Source: Planctomycetaceae bacterium (lineage in GTDB: Bacteria; Planctomycetota; Planctomycetia; Pirellulales; Thermoguttaceae). Taken from it: a stretch of DNA of 6,072 nt. The notes beneath the pieces are model-generated. The model did no database searches. It was given only the letters and a program-made list of their open reading frames with translations, and was not told the origin of the DNA. Location: contig JAITQV010000257.1 of the NCBI GenBank assembly GCA_031288765.1, forward strand, positions 1 to 6,072. Reading direction: 5' to 3'. The translations under genes were made by a program, and so were the position numbers. This document shows positions 1 to 5,904 of this stretch, piece after piece (the first letter of the stretch is position 1; every line of letters begins with the position of its first letter).

Positions 1-1
1 A

Positions 2-226
2 CAAGAAACCGCACCAAGTGCCATTGTTTTGCCTGACCCCGACAAAGATCCCGCCGGTTATGCTAAGGCTATGGAATTGATCAATCATGAAGTTCGTGAA
101 TCTTTTAATCTGGTTGATCTCAAATATTCGTCCGTTGATTCAACACCGGAGGAAATCGAAATCATCGCCGATAAAAACGAAAAAACGGTTGATGTTGGGA
201 AATCCGTCAAAATAAAGATTCGGTAA
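2..226 (+). CDS. 3' end of an unrecognised protein gene (5' truncated)
   Basis: The frame is open from the left edge to a TAA at 224-226, giving 74 residues of a C-terminus; the true start lies outside the window. A TTG at 29 is internal and need not be a start. The visible tail is charged and hydrophilic, with PDPDKDPAGY early, an acidic stretch around STPEEIEIIADKNEK, and a basic end (VKIKIR). No membrane segment or family motif is visible and I do not recognise it. Codon choice resembles the neighbouring phosphodiesterase gene, which supports real coding. The next gene on the same strand starts 190 bases later, beyond a strong hairpin, so the two are probably separate transcription units. 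Confidence 0.7.
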   Translation, partial: QETAPSAIVLPDPDKDPAGYAKAMELINHEVRESFNLVDLKYSSVDSTPEEIEIIADKNEKTVDVGKSVKIKIR

Positions 227-272
227 AAAATAAATTGGTGCTCATAGGTTAGATGCTCTTTCGTAACTTCGT

Positions 273-311
273 AACAATTCACCGTCCGGTATTGCGGGCG
301 GTGAAATTGTT
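273..311 (+). terminator. Strong stem-loop after the first gene, possible terminator
   Basis: Bases 273-288 pair with 295-311 to form a 16-bp stem with one G.T wobble and one bulged A (306). The loop is the six bases 289-294. The inner arm is GC-rich (CACCGTCCG against CGGGCGGTG). It starts 47 bases after the upstream stop codon, where a terminator is expected. No T-tract follows on either strand, so it is not a classic intrinsic terminator. It could instead stabilise the mRNA 3' end. Confidence 0.4.
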
Positions 312-338
312 CAAAAATCAAAATTCCACAAACAGAGC

Positions 339-366
339 TTGTGTTTTTTCGATTTGTTCCTACAAT
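339..366 (+). promoter_or_regulatory. Candidate sigma-70 promoter of the phosphodiesterase gene
   Basis: A -10-like TACAAT (361-366, 5 of 6 consensus bases) has a weak -35-like TTGTGT (339-344) 16 bases upstream. Transcription would start near 373, so the leader of about 44 bases would consist almost entirely of the TTAACC repeat. The -35 match is poor and the region is AT-rich, so this is only a candidate. Confidence 0.3.
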
Positions 367-374
367 GTAACTTT

Positions 375-416
375 TTAACCTCTTAACCCATTAACCTTTT
401 AACCATTTAATTAACC
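375..416 (+). repeat. 8-bp TTAACC tandem repeat abutting a start codon
   Basis: TTAACC recurs at 375, 383, 391 and 399, exactly 8 bases apart. A degraded copy sits at 407 (TTAATT), and a last TTAACC at 411-416 ends directly against the ATG at 417. The two bases between copies vary (TC, CA, TT, AT). The repeat fills the place where a Shine-Dalgarno sequence would lie, and no purine-rich RBS is visible. Confidence 0.7.
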
Positions 417-1307
417 ATGAGAAAGTTTTACACTATTTTGTTCTTTGCTGTTTTGTGCGGTTTGCCGGTGTTGGTTCAGGCTCAGGAAACAACCTCTTCG
501 GCAGCGTTATCTCAGGCAGTATTACCTCAGCCGGTGTTATTTCCGAAAGCGGCAATGCCGTTGACATTGGCACATCGCGGTTTGTCCGGTTTGGCTCCCG
601 AAAACACGTTGACTGCTTTCAAATGGGCGGTTGCTGTCGGAGCCGATTCGACAGAATGCGATGTTTATCGAACCGCCGACGGTGTTCCGGTTCTTTCGCA
701 CGACCAAAATACAAAACGAACCACCGGAACCGATGCGGATATTACGAAAATTACTTTTGACGAAGTACGGAAGCTGGACGCCGGTTCGTGGAAGGGCAAA
801 CAATTTGCCGGAGAACAAATTCCCACCTTAGAGGAATATCTGAAAGTTCTGAAAGGCACAAAATGTACACCTATTATCGAAATCAAACAACCCGGAACCG
901 AAAAGGATATTGTTGAATTGCTCGGCAAACTGGATATGACTGAAGATGTGTTTATTGTGTCGTTCCGCTCGAAGTCGCTTGCCGAAGTGAGACGTTTGGA
1001 GCCGCGGGTGAAGTTTGCCCACATTTTCAGTTGGAAATTGGAGGGTTCCGCCGAATCAAACGCCGAAACGCTCGCAGTAAAACTCATGGACGCCGCCAAT
1101 AAAGTCGGAACCAATATTGTGAGTTTGGAGCACGGCATGATTTCGAAGCAACTGGTTGATCTTTTGCACGAGAAGGGGTTTTACGTTTGGGCGTGGACGG
1201 TGAACAACGCTCCCCGAATGGAGACTCTTCTTGATTGGAAAGTTGACAGTATCACGTCTGACCGTGCGGATATTCTGGTCGAAGTCGTCAAACAACGGAA
1301 ACAGTAA
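417..1307 (+). CDS. Exported glycerophosphodiester phosphodiesterase
   Basis: This 296-residue protein of the GDPD family would hydrolyse glycerophosphodiesters (from phospholipid head groups) to glycerol 3-phosphate and an alcohol, with a divalent metal. Residues 1-22 form a Sec signal peptide: a basic MRK, a hydrophobic core, and a cleavage-like VQAQ end, so it acts outside the cytoplasm. The family motifs follow in order: HRG at 53-55, APENT at 60-64, ECD (E80, D82), DGVPVLSHD ending in H95-D96, PTLEE at 136-140, and IEIK (E155, K157). A C-terminal AWTVN (259-263) and SDRAD (281-285) complete the TIM-barrel pattern. All expected catalytic and metal-binding residues seem present and the length is normal for a single-domain exported GDPD. 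The ATG at 417 is chosen because it gives the intact signal peptide; no RBS precedes it. The exact substrate cannot be told from sequence. Confidence 0.93.
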   Translation: MRKFYTILFFAVLCGLPVLVQAQETTSSAALSQAVLPQPVLFPKAAMPLTLAHRGLSGLAPENTLTAFKWAVAVGADSTECDVYRTADGVPVLSHDQNTKRTTGTDADITKITFDEVRKLDAGSWKGKQFAGEQIPTLEEYLKVLKGTKCTPIIEIKQPGTEKDIVELLGKLDMTEDVFIVSFRSKSLAEVRRLEPRVKFAHIFSWKLEGSAESNAETLAVKLMDAANKVGTNIVSLEHGMISKQLVDLLHEKGFYVWAWTVNNAPRMETLLDWKVDSITSDRADILVEVVKQRKQ

Positions 1308-1308
1308 T

Positions 1309-1334
1309 TAGTTTATAGTGAATAGTTAATAGTG
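1309..1334 (+). repeat. Short ATAGT-type low-complexity repeat
   Basis: Directly after the phosphodiesterase stop, ATAGTG, AATAGTT and AATAGTG recur with a spacing of 6-8 bases. It resembles a short degenerate microsatellite. A further small palindrome, CGCATGCG, lies at 1336-1343, and a 6-bp stem (1355-1360 with 1368-1373, seven-base loop) follows. Neither makes a convincing terminator. Confidence 0.35.
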
Positions 1335-1431
1335 TCGCATGCGGATTTCCTAACGTAACCGCCGGAAGGTTATCAACAAAAGGTAGGTAGCCGTTGGGCT
1401 TAGAAGGAAGAAAAGATGTTACAAAAGCCGG

Positions 1432-1467
1432 AAAAACTCTCGAGAGATAAAAATTATCTCTCAAGAG
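1432..1467 (-). terminator. Minus-strand terminator-like left end of the array
   Basis: Read on the minus strand, the first unit and the palindrome of the second form a stem of about 14 bp with one G.T wobble and a three-base loop, followed by TTTTT (complement of AAAAA at 1432-1436). This is the form of an intrinsic terminator for leftward transcription, although no minus-strand gene is nearby to need it. Confidence 0.45.
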
Positions 1468-1677
1468 ATGAAAATTATCTCTTGAGAGATGAAAATTATC
1501 TCTCGTGAAATGAAAACTATCTCTTGAGAGATGAAAACTATCTCTTGAGAGATGAAAATTATCTCTCGAGAGATGAAAACTATTTCTCAAGAGATGAAAG
1601 CTATCTCTCGAGAGATGAAAGTTATCTCTTGAGAGATGAAAGCTATCTCTCGAGAGATAGAAATTATCTCTCGAGAG
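1437..1677. repeat. 21-bp tandem array of CTCTCGAGAG palindromes
   Basis: Eleven complete 21-bp units start at 1437, 1458, 1479, 1500, 1521, 1542, 1563, 1584, 1605, 1626 and 1647, and a final 10-base partial copy lies at 1668-1677. No unit has an insertion or deletion. Each unit is a 10-base palindrome, CTCTCGAGAG or its TG- or CA-centred variant, followed by an 11-base linker such as ATGAAAATTAT. GAGAGAT of one unit can pair with ATCTCTC of the next, giving a chain of hairpins with A-rich loops. The ends mirror each other: AAAAA before the first palindrome, TTTTTTT after the last. The 21-bp period is close to two helical turns, so all palindromes and A-tracts lie on one face of the DNA. There are no unique spacers, so this is not a CRISPR array. 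Role unknown; protein-binding array, multi-hairpin terminator or structured RNA are all possible. Confidence 0.95.
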
Positions 1678-1684
1678 TTTTTTT
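1647..1684 (+). terminator. Intrinsic terminator at the right end of the array
   Basis: The last full unit and the terminal palindrome form a perfect 12-bp stem (1647-1658 with 1666-1677) with the seven-base loop 1659-1665, followed at once by seven Ts (1678-1684). This meets the usual form of a Rho-independent terminator for rightward transcription. It would end any transcript from the phosphodiesterase gene or the array before the downstream regulator gene. Confidence 0.6.
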
Positions 1685-1702
1685 CACTTTTACACCAAAA
1701 AC

Positions 1703-1727
1703 AACCAATTTTAACCGCCAATTGGTT
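1703..1727. repeat. Inverted repeat AACCAATT / AATTGGTT
   Basis: AACCAATT (1703-1710) and its exact complement AATTGGTT (1720-1727) are separated by nine bases. A competing 7-bp stem, TTTAACC (1710-1716) with GGTTAAA (1724-1730), uses the same region, as does the palindrome CCAATTGG (1718-1725). It lies just past the array terminator. It may be an operator or simply AT-rich structure. Confidence 0.4.
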
Positions 1728-1765
1728 AAATTACTAATACAACGGAAAGACCAATTATCCATTTA

Positions 1766-2016
1766 ATGTCTTTGGTCAACATGATTTACGACCATTCACG
1801 CATGTTTTTATCCTTCCTTTCGGACAAAGGATTGTTTTGGACAATCGGCAACGGTTTTACTGTCGTCTTGGCGTTCGGCATGGTGTTGCAAGGCAATAAT
1901 TCTTATGTGATTAAAAAATTCCGCTGAAATATCGCGAAAATTGGTTGGCGAAAAACAAAAAAGAAGACAAATATGTTGTTGTATTGTTGACAAGATACAA
2001 TTTTGTAGTAAGATAA
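1766..2016 (+). pseudogene. Small broken ORF, frameshift in an A6 run
   Basis: From ATG 1766 (or ATG 1781) the frame encodes 53 (or 48) residues, ending at TGA 1925-1927. They include a hydrophobic stretch (GLFWTIGNGFTVVLAFGMVL) that could be one membrane segment. The -1 frame continues with protein-like content (LKYRENWLAKNKKEDKY, then VVVLLTRYNF) to a TAA at 2014-2016. Adding one A to the A6 run at 1913-1918 would join the parts into an 83-residue membrane-anchored protein with a basic tail. No RBS is seen and I recognise no family. It may be a decayed gene, a sequencing error, a slippage-dependent gene, or chance. Its 3' end overlaps the promoter of the next gene. Confidence 0.3.
1987..2014 (+). 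promoter_or_regulatory. Sigma-70-type promoter of the regulator gene
   Basis: A perfect -35 TTGACA (1987-1992) is followed after 16 bases by TAAGAT (2009-2014, 4 of 6). Transcription would begin near 2021, leaving a leader of about 72 bases before the ATG at 2093. This start point also argues against the in-frame TTG at 2018 as the translation start. Confidence 0.5.
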
Positions 2017-2076
2017 CTTGTTCAGAACAAATTTGCAACCGGCACATTTGTTCCCGACAATTCTGCTATCCTTAAC

Positions 2077-2090
2077 ATTTGTTATCAATA
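2077..2090 (+). repeat. 14-bp direct repeat, copy 1 (before regulator start)
   Basis: ATTTGTTATCAATA occurs here, ending two bases before the regulator's ATG, and again exactly at 3725-3738, 81 bases after the regulator's stop. The two copies bracket the gene. The sequence is AT-rich, so chance is not excluded. Confidence 0.5.
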
Positions 2091-2092
2091 CA

Positions 2093-3643
2093 ATGGATCA
2101 AACATATCTTAATTCACGGCGGGCAATGGAGTTAGAAACAATTCTAAATCTAAGCCGTTTGCTCAGCTCCGAACTCGATCAGCAGGTCGTTTTATCCACA
2201 ACACTCGATTTGCTGCATGACGAACTCGGTTTAACCCGCGGTATCATCCTGCTCGTAACTCCCGATAAAGAAGGGTTAATCCTCGAAGTCGCACAGGATG
2301 CCACGCCTTTTGAACAAGGAAAATTAACCTACCGCCGCGGTGAAGGAATTGTCGGACATGTTGTCGAAACCGGATTGCCGGTCGCAATTCCAAAAGTCTC
2401 CGAAGAACCGAATTTTTTAGACCGGATTTATAATCGAAAACAAAAAATCAACAGCGAAGTCAGTTTTATTTGCGTACCTATTGTCTGCGAAAATGAAGTG
2501 CTCGGAACACTTTCCGTTGATCGCGTCTATGAATCCGATCCCTTGTCTCTCGATCACGATCTCCAAATCCTCAAAATTATCGCCAGTATGATTGCTTACG
2601 ATGTGAAAGTGCGGCGTCAGGCGGCAGAAATACAACATTCGCTCGAACAAGAAAACCAACGGCTCAAAAATCAATTGCAGGAACGTTTCCGCCCGGAAAA
2701 TATTATCGGTAACTCCAACGCCATGCGGGAAGTCTATCAGGCAATTTATCAGGTTGCACCAAGCGATGCAACCGTATTGATTCGCGGCGAGTCGGGAACC
2801 GGAAAAGAACTCGTCGCTCATGCCATTCATGTCGCCAGCCCGCGATCAAAAGGTCCCTTTATCAAAGTGAATTGTGCGGCTCTCAATGAAAATCTGCTCG
2901 AAAGCGAACTTTTCGGTCACGAAAAAGGTTCCTTTACCGGAGCAGTGGCGCAACGAAAAGGACGTATCGAAGAAGCGGAAGGCGGAACTTTGTTCCTTGA
3001 TGAAATCGGCGACTTTTCGCCAATTATTCAGGTAAAACTTCTGCGGGTTATTCAAGAGCGTACTTATGAACGGGTTGGAAGCAATATTTCACGAAAAGCA
3101 AATATCCGATTATTATGTGCAACAAATCACAATCTCGAAGAAGCAATGACCGAAGGACGATTTCGGGACGATTTGTATTATCGAATCAATGTTTTTCCAA
3201 TTATGTTACCGCCGCTTCGTGACCGCCGAGGCGATATTATGCTTCTTGCCAACCATTTTATCGAAACTAATTCGAAACGCTTAAATAAATCAATTAAAAG
3301 AATTAGTGCTTCCGCGATTGATCTTTTGACCGGTTACCGGTGGCCCGGGAATGTTCGGGAGTTGGAAAATACGATTGAGCGTGCCATTTTACTAAGTCAG
3401 GATAATGTGATTCACGGACACCACCTGCCGCCGACGTTACAAACCAGCCGCGTAACAAATACAACAGGTTCGGGAACTCTCGAAGAACGTGTTGCCGTCT
3501 TTGAGCAGGATATTATCATGGACGCCCTAAAACGAAGCCGAGGTAATATGGCAGCGGCAGCGATTGATCTCGGAACAACATCAAGAATTTTGCGTTACAA
3601 AGTCCGGCAATATCATATCGAACCAAAACAATTCGCACGATAA
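2093..3643 (+). CDS. GAF-domain sigma-54-dependent transcriptional activator (NifA-like)
   Basis: This 516-residue protein is a bacterial enhancer-binding protein that would use ATP hydrolysis to open promoters held by sigma-54 RNA polymerase. An N-terminal GAF sensor domain spans about 13-172 (RRGEGIVGHVVETG at 81-94, LGTLSVDR at 137-144), followed by a short coiled linker (about 173-200). The AAA+ domain carries Walker A GESGTGKE (232-239), the sigma-54 contact loop as GSFTGA (279-284), Walker B GGTLFLDEIGDF (297-308), the sensor region LLCATN (340-345), FRDDLYYRINVFPI (357-370) and WPGNVREL (417-424). A Fis-type helix-turn-helix lies at about 463-510. Length and order fit the NifA-type group. 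There is no receiver domain, so a small ligand or protein partner probably controls it through GAF. ATG 2093 is chosen over TTG 2018 because the earlier start lies at the predicted transcript start and adds non-GAF sequence. No RBS is seen. Nothing here shows a nitrogen-fixation role, so no symbol is given. Confidence 0.94.
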   Translation: MDQTYLNSRRAMELETILNLSRLLSSELDQQVVLSTTLDLLHDELGLTRGIILLVTPDKEGLILEVAQDATPFEQGKLTYRRGEGIVGHVVETGLPVAIPKVSEEPNFLDRIYNRKQKINSEVSFICVPIVCENEVLGTLSVDRVYESDPLSLDHDLQILKIIASMIAYDVKVRRQAAEIQHSLEQENQRLKNQLQERFRPENIIGNSNAMREVYQAIYQVAPSDATVLIRGESGTGKELVAHAIHVASPRSKGPFIKVNCAALNENLLESELFGHEKGSFTGAVAQRKGRIEEAEGGTLFLDEIGDFSPIIQVKLLRVIQERTYERVGSNISRKANIRLLCATNHNLEEAMTEGRFRDDLYYRINVFPIMLPPLRDRRGDIMLLANHFIETNSKRLNKSIKRISASAIDLLTGYRWPGNVRELENTIERAILLSQDNVIHGHHLPPTLQTSRVTNTTGSGTLEERVAVFEQDIIMDALKRSRGNMAAAAIDLGTTSRILRYKVRQYHIEPKQFAR

Positions 3644-3724
3644 ATTCCTCCGCTTCGGGCTGTCAACACTTTTCCGTTCATAATTGTCTATTTTATTAAC
3701 CGTTGAATACACGAAATATACGGA

Positions 3725-3738
3725 ATTTGTTATCAATA
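3725..3738 (+). repeat. 14-bp direct repeat, copy 2 (after regulator stop)
   Basis: This is the second exact copy of ATTTGTTATCAATA; see 2077-2090. It lies in the 161-base AT-rich gap between the convergent regulator and GHKL-nuclease genes. I see no convincing terminator in this gap: only a tiny CCG-CTT-CGG stem just after the regulator stop. Confidence 0.5.
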
Positions 3739-3804
3739 AATTATTCTTAGCATTATTTAAGAACCTACGCCAAAAACACAAATTTCGTTGTAATATTACA
3801 GATT

Positions 3805-5727
3805 TTAAAATCCCGGTAATAAACCGCGATAAAGTTTACTATCCGGTAAATTTTCGTAGTGATCATGTAAACTTTGACGTAACCGAAAAAGGCGGTTTCG
3901 CGCGGAATCAACAAGATGGCTATAAGTTCGGATATAAATATTTGCATTTCCGTTACAACGTGAAGAATCACTTAAATTTCCTGCAATTCCATGACCTATA
4001 AGAAAAGCCTTAACAGATATATCTTTTCGCGGAGACATACCATAGATTTCATCTGCATATTCCTCAATCTGACTTAAATTTTGCCGTATAATATTCGAAC
4101 GCCCTTTTTTTAATTCTATTAATAAAACACGATCAGTTAAAGACATATCGCCGTATTGAGGATCACTATGAAGTGTTCCGGTTAATGAAATGGTAGAATT
4201 GGCAAGAATAACAAGATCCGCCCGTTTGTGAGGTACTGTCAGTTTTTGTAAATTGTCCGTAGGAAATAATTTTTTTGCTGTTGTGAGAAGCCATTGGTTG
4301 GAAGTATATTCGGGTGAATCAAATTCGGGTCCAAATACCCAACGCGCTTCCGTAACCAACGGATGTAATATTTCCAACTCACGTGTATTGTCATCATCAG
4401 ATAATTTCGCAATCGTGTCTATGGTACGAATACGCCGATCAATTTCATCAAGAACAACATAAATCTCTTGTACCGTCCATTCATGTAAAAGATTGTTAAG
4501 TTTTTCAATTTCGCCTCCTTCCATATTGATAATTTGTTGTAATAATTCTGTGCCGCCCCGTTTTCTGCCGAGTTGAATAACAGTGTCAAGAACGGCTTTG
4601 ATTGTTGCGTGCGACGCGGTGGGATAAGTTTGAAGAACTTCACGCAACGCCTCTTCAAATTCCAGATTTACTAATGTAGAAGAATCCCGTAACTTTTCTG
4701 AAAATTCATCTTTGAATCCTTCCGTCGTTGTTTTGTAATTTTCCTGATTAATTTTTCGGCAATAGTCAATAAAATGTTCTTTAACATTATCAAATACCGG
4801 CTGTAATTCTTCCATACAATCCGAACGAAAACCGCTCCAATCTTCCAGAATGAATTTTGCCAAATCATTTGTTTTAACAATAACGGCGTAATCTTTTCCT
4901 GTTTTAGTACGTTTATCGGCAATCATTTCGCTGCCAAGCATCCAAGACGGCTGACCCACTAATCTTCCGCTTTGCCAAAAGGCAATTCCCGGTTCAATAT
5001 TGCCGAGAGCCCGTAAAATTATCATTTCAAGTGAAAAACCGTTCACCGGAATTGTGATTGTTTTCAATGGATTCAAATTTTCCAGACCAGCCGGTTCGTC
5101 ATTAACAATTATTTTGAATTGCGGATCATAAAGAAAACGGCGGGATAGTGATTGCAATATTTTTTTTCTTCCGATGTGATTTTTTTGAACTTCTACAGAC
5201 AATTGCGTGCCGTGTGACGAATATGAAGATTGATCAATATCAATTTCTTCAAAAATAAGCAGATTTTCATTTGTTCCAAGAGAAATCCGATAAGAAAATA
5301 CCTCATGTGATTTAGCTGATTTTGATATAATAACATAACTATCTGCAAAACAAAGTAAACCATGACGACCAATACCATTACGCCCATAAGCAACACGTTT
5401 ATAGTTTTGTTTTTCGTTAGGAAATTCTACTTGTGTTCCTTGATGAGCAATTCGGTTGTAAGCAAGAGTTCGCCATCGTTTTTGAAACTCTTCTTTTGTC
5501 ATACCAACGCCGTCGTCCTGAATAGTAATAATTTCTTTGTTTTGTTCATTGTTATTTATATTGATTTCAACACAAGATGCGCCGGCATCCCACGCATTAG
5601 CAACAAGTTCCGCAAGAGCAATATCAGGATTTGTGGTTAATTGCCGGTAAGTCCGTATTAAATAATTCTCTTCAAAAAGCATTCTTTGCGGTATTTTTTC
5701 CTTTGTTTTAGCCATTGGCATCACCAT
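3805..5727 (-). CDS. GHKL ATPase fused to a PD-(D/E)XK-type nuclease domain
   Basis: This 640-residue protein is probably soluble: there is no signal peptide or membrane segment. Residues about 15-190 form a GHKL (Hsp90/MutL/MORC-type) ATPase with the N-box ELVANAWDAG (E40, N44, D47), the DDGVGM motif (71-76), the glycine-rich lid GRNGIGRHG (115-123) and a later HGTQL (172-176). A MutL-like second domain plausibly follows (about 190-300), then a helical region. Near the C-terminus, RADLVI (D504), IELKKG (E538, K540) and QIEEYADEI (Q553) give the spacing of a PD-(D/E)XK nuclease core, preceded by a conserved-looking RWVFGPEFDSPEY. The whole resembles restriction and anti-phage ATPase-nucleases (MutL/MORC-like; the C-terminus recalls Shedu/DUF4263), which is inference. 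ATG 5727 is chosen for its GAAGG (5733-5737, five-base spacer). TTG 5739 would overlap that RBS, and ATGs at 5721 and 5715 lie too far away. The gene is AT-rich and convergent to the regulator; it has no visible partner gene. Confidence 0.93.
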   Translation of the reverse strand: MVMPMAKTKEKIPQRMLFEENYLIRTYRQLTTNPDIALAELVANAWDAGASCVEININNNEQNKEIITIQDDGVGMTKEEFQKRWRTLAYNRIAHQGTQVEFPNEKQNYKRVAYGRNGIGRHGLLCFADSYVIISKSAKSHEVFSYRISLGTNENLLIFEEIDIDQSSYSSHGTQLSVEVQKNHIGRKKILQSLSRRFLYDPQFKIIVNDEPAGLENLNPLKTITIPVNGFSLEMIILRALGNIEPGIAFWQSGRLVGQPSWMLGSEMIADKRTKTGKDYAVIVKTNDLAKFILEDWSGFRSDCMEELQPVFDNVKEHFIDYCRKINQENYKTTTEGFKDEFSEKLRDSSTLVNLEFEEALREVLQTYPTASHATIKAVLDTVIQLGRKRGGTELLQQIINMEGGEIEKLNNLLHEWTVQEIYVVLDEIDRRIRTIDTIAKLSDDDNTRELEILHPLVTEARWVFGPEFDSPEYTSNQWLLTTAKKLFPTDNLQKLTVPHKRADLVILANSTISLTGTLHSDPQYGDMSLTDRVLLIELKKGRSNIIRQNLSQIEEYADEIYGMSPRKDISVKAFLIGHGIAGNLSDSSRCNGNANIYIRTYSHLVDSARNRLFRLRQSLHDHYENLPDSKLYRGLLPGF

Positions 5728-5732
5728 AATTA

Positions 5733-5737
5733 CCTTC
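5733..5737 (-). promoter_or_regulatory. Shine-Dalgarno of the GHKL-nuclease gene
   Basis: The minus strand reads GAAGG here, five bases before ATG 5727. This decides among four in-frame starts (5739 TTG; 5727, 5721 and 5715 ATG). It is the clearest RBS of any intact gene in the window. Confidence 0.65.
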
Positions 5738-5750
5738 AATATAAAGTTTC

Positions 5751-5772
5751 ATTATATGGTTCGTACTATGAA
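5751..5772 (-). promoter_or_regulatory. Candidate promoter -10 of the GHKL-nuclease gene
   Basis: The minus strand has a perfect -10 TATAAT (5756 down to 5751). Sixteen bases upstream is a weak -35, ATGAAA (5778 to 5773). Transcription would start near 5744, giving a leader of about 17 bases that holds the RBS. It is strongly placed, but the surrounding DNA is very AT-rich. The rest of the 193-base gap (5728-5920) holds nothing else I can support. Confidence 0.45.
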
Positions 5773-5904
5773 TTTCATTTGACTTAAAAACATGAAAACT
5801 CAATTTTATAATCAGTCGAATAAAATGTTCAGATAAATCACAGTTTAATTTCTTTGTAATTATCTTACTTAAATTTCATTTTTTGAAAATATACCCAATG
5901 GCTG

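Larger units (their letters stand above)
1416..1766 (+). pseudogene. Possible repeat-encoded small gene, interrupted by TGA
   Basis: An ATG at 1416 follows a good Shine-Dalgarno-like AAGGA (1404-1408, seven-base spacer) and runs straight into the 21-bp array. Because 21 is seven codons, it encodes a heptapeptide repeat of the type LSRDENY. The frame stops at a TGA (1506-1508) inside the fourth, most divergent unit. It is then open again through the rest of the array to a TAA at 1764-1766. If the TGA is a substitution, the parent would be 116 codons of highly charged repeats plus a basic, unrelated tail. As it stands the first part is 30 residues. The opposite strand is also open across the array, so an accidental reading frame is the more likely explanation. 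Confidence 0.2.

Noticed and set aside
569..590. Sigma-54 -24/-12-like TTGGCAC sequence
   Set aside because: It lies inside the phosphodiesterase coding region and lacks the GC element at the required spacing.
665..1138. 157-residue minus-strand ORF within the phosphodiesterase gene
   Set aside because: It is a shadow of the plus-strand gene, which carries complete GDPD motifs. The same applies to the other antisense frames inside the three large genes.
1288..1590. Minus-strand 100-residue ORF over the array
   Set aside because: It begins at a TTG inside the repeat with no RBS and runs on through low-complexity intergenic DNA. Its openness follows from the palindromic 21-bp unit.
1437..1677. 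CRISPR array
   Set aside because: The period is 21 bp of continuous repeat with no unique spacers, and there is no cas gene in the window.
2018..2092. Upstream TTG start for the sigma-54 activator
   Set aside because: It coincides with the predicted transcription start, lacks an RBS, and adds 25 residues unlike a GAF protein N-terminus.
3712..3788. ACGAAAT / ATTTCGT inverted repeat as a convergent terminator
   Set aside because: It has only 7 bp of pairing across more than 60 bases of AT-rich sequence and no T-tract.
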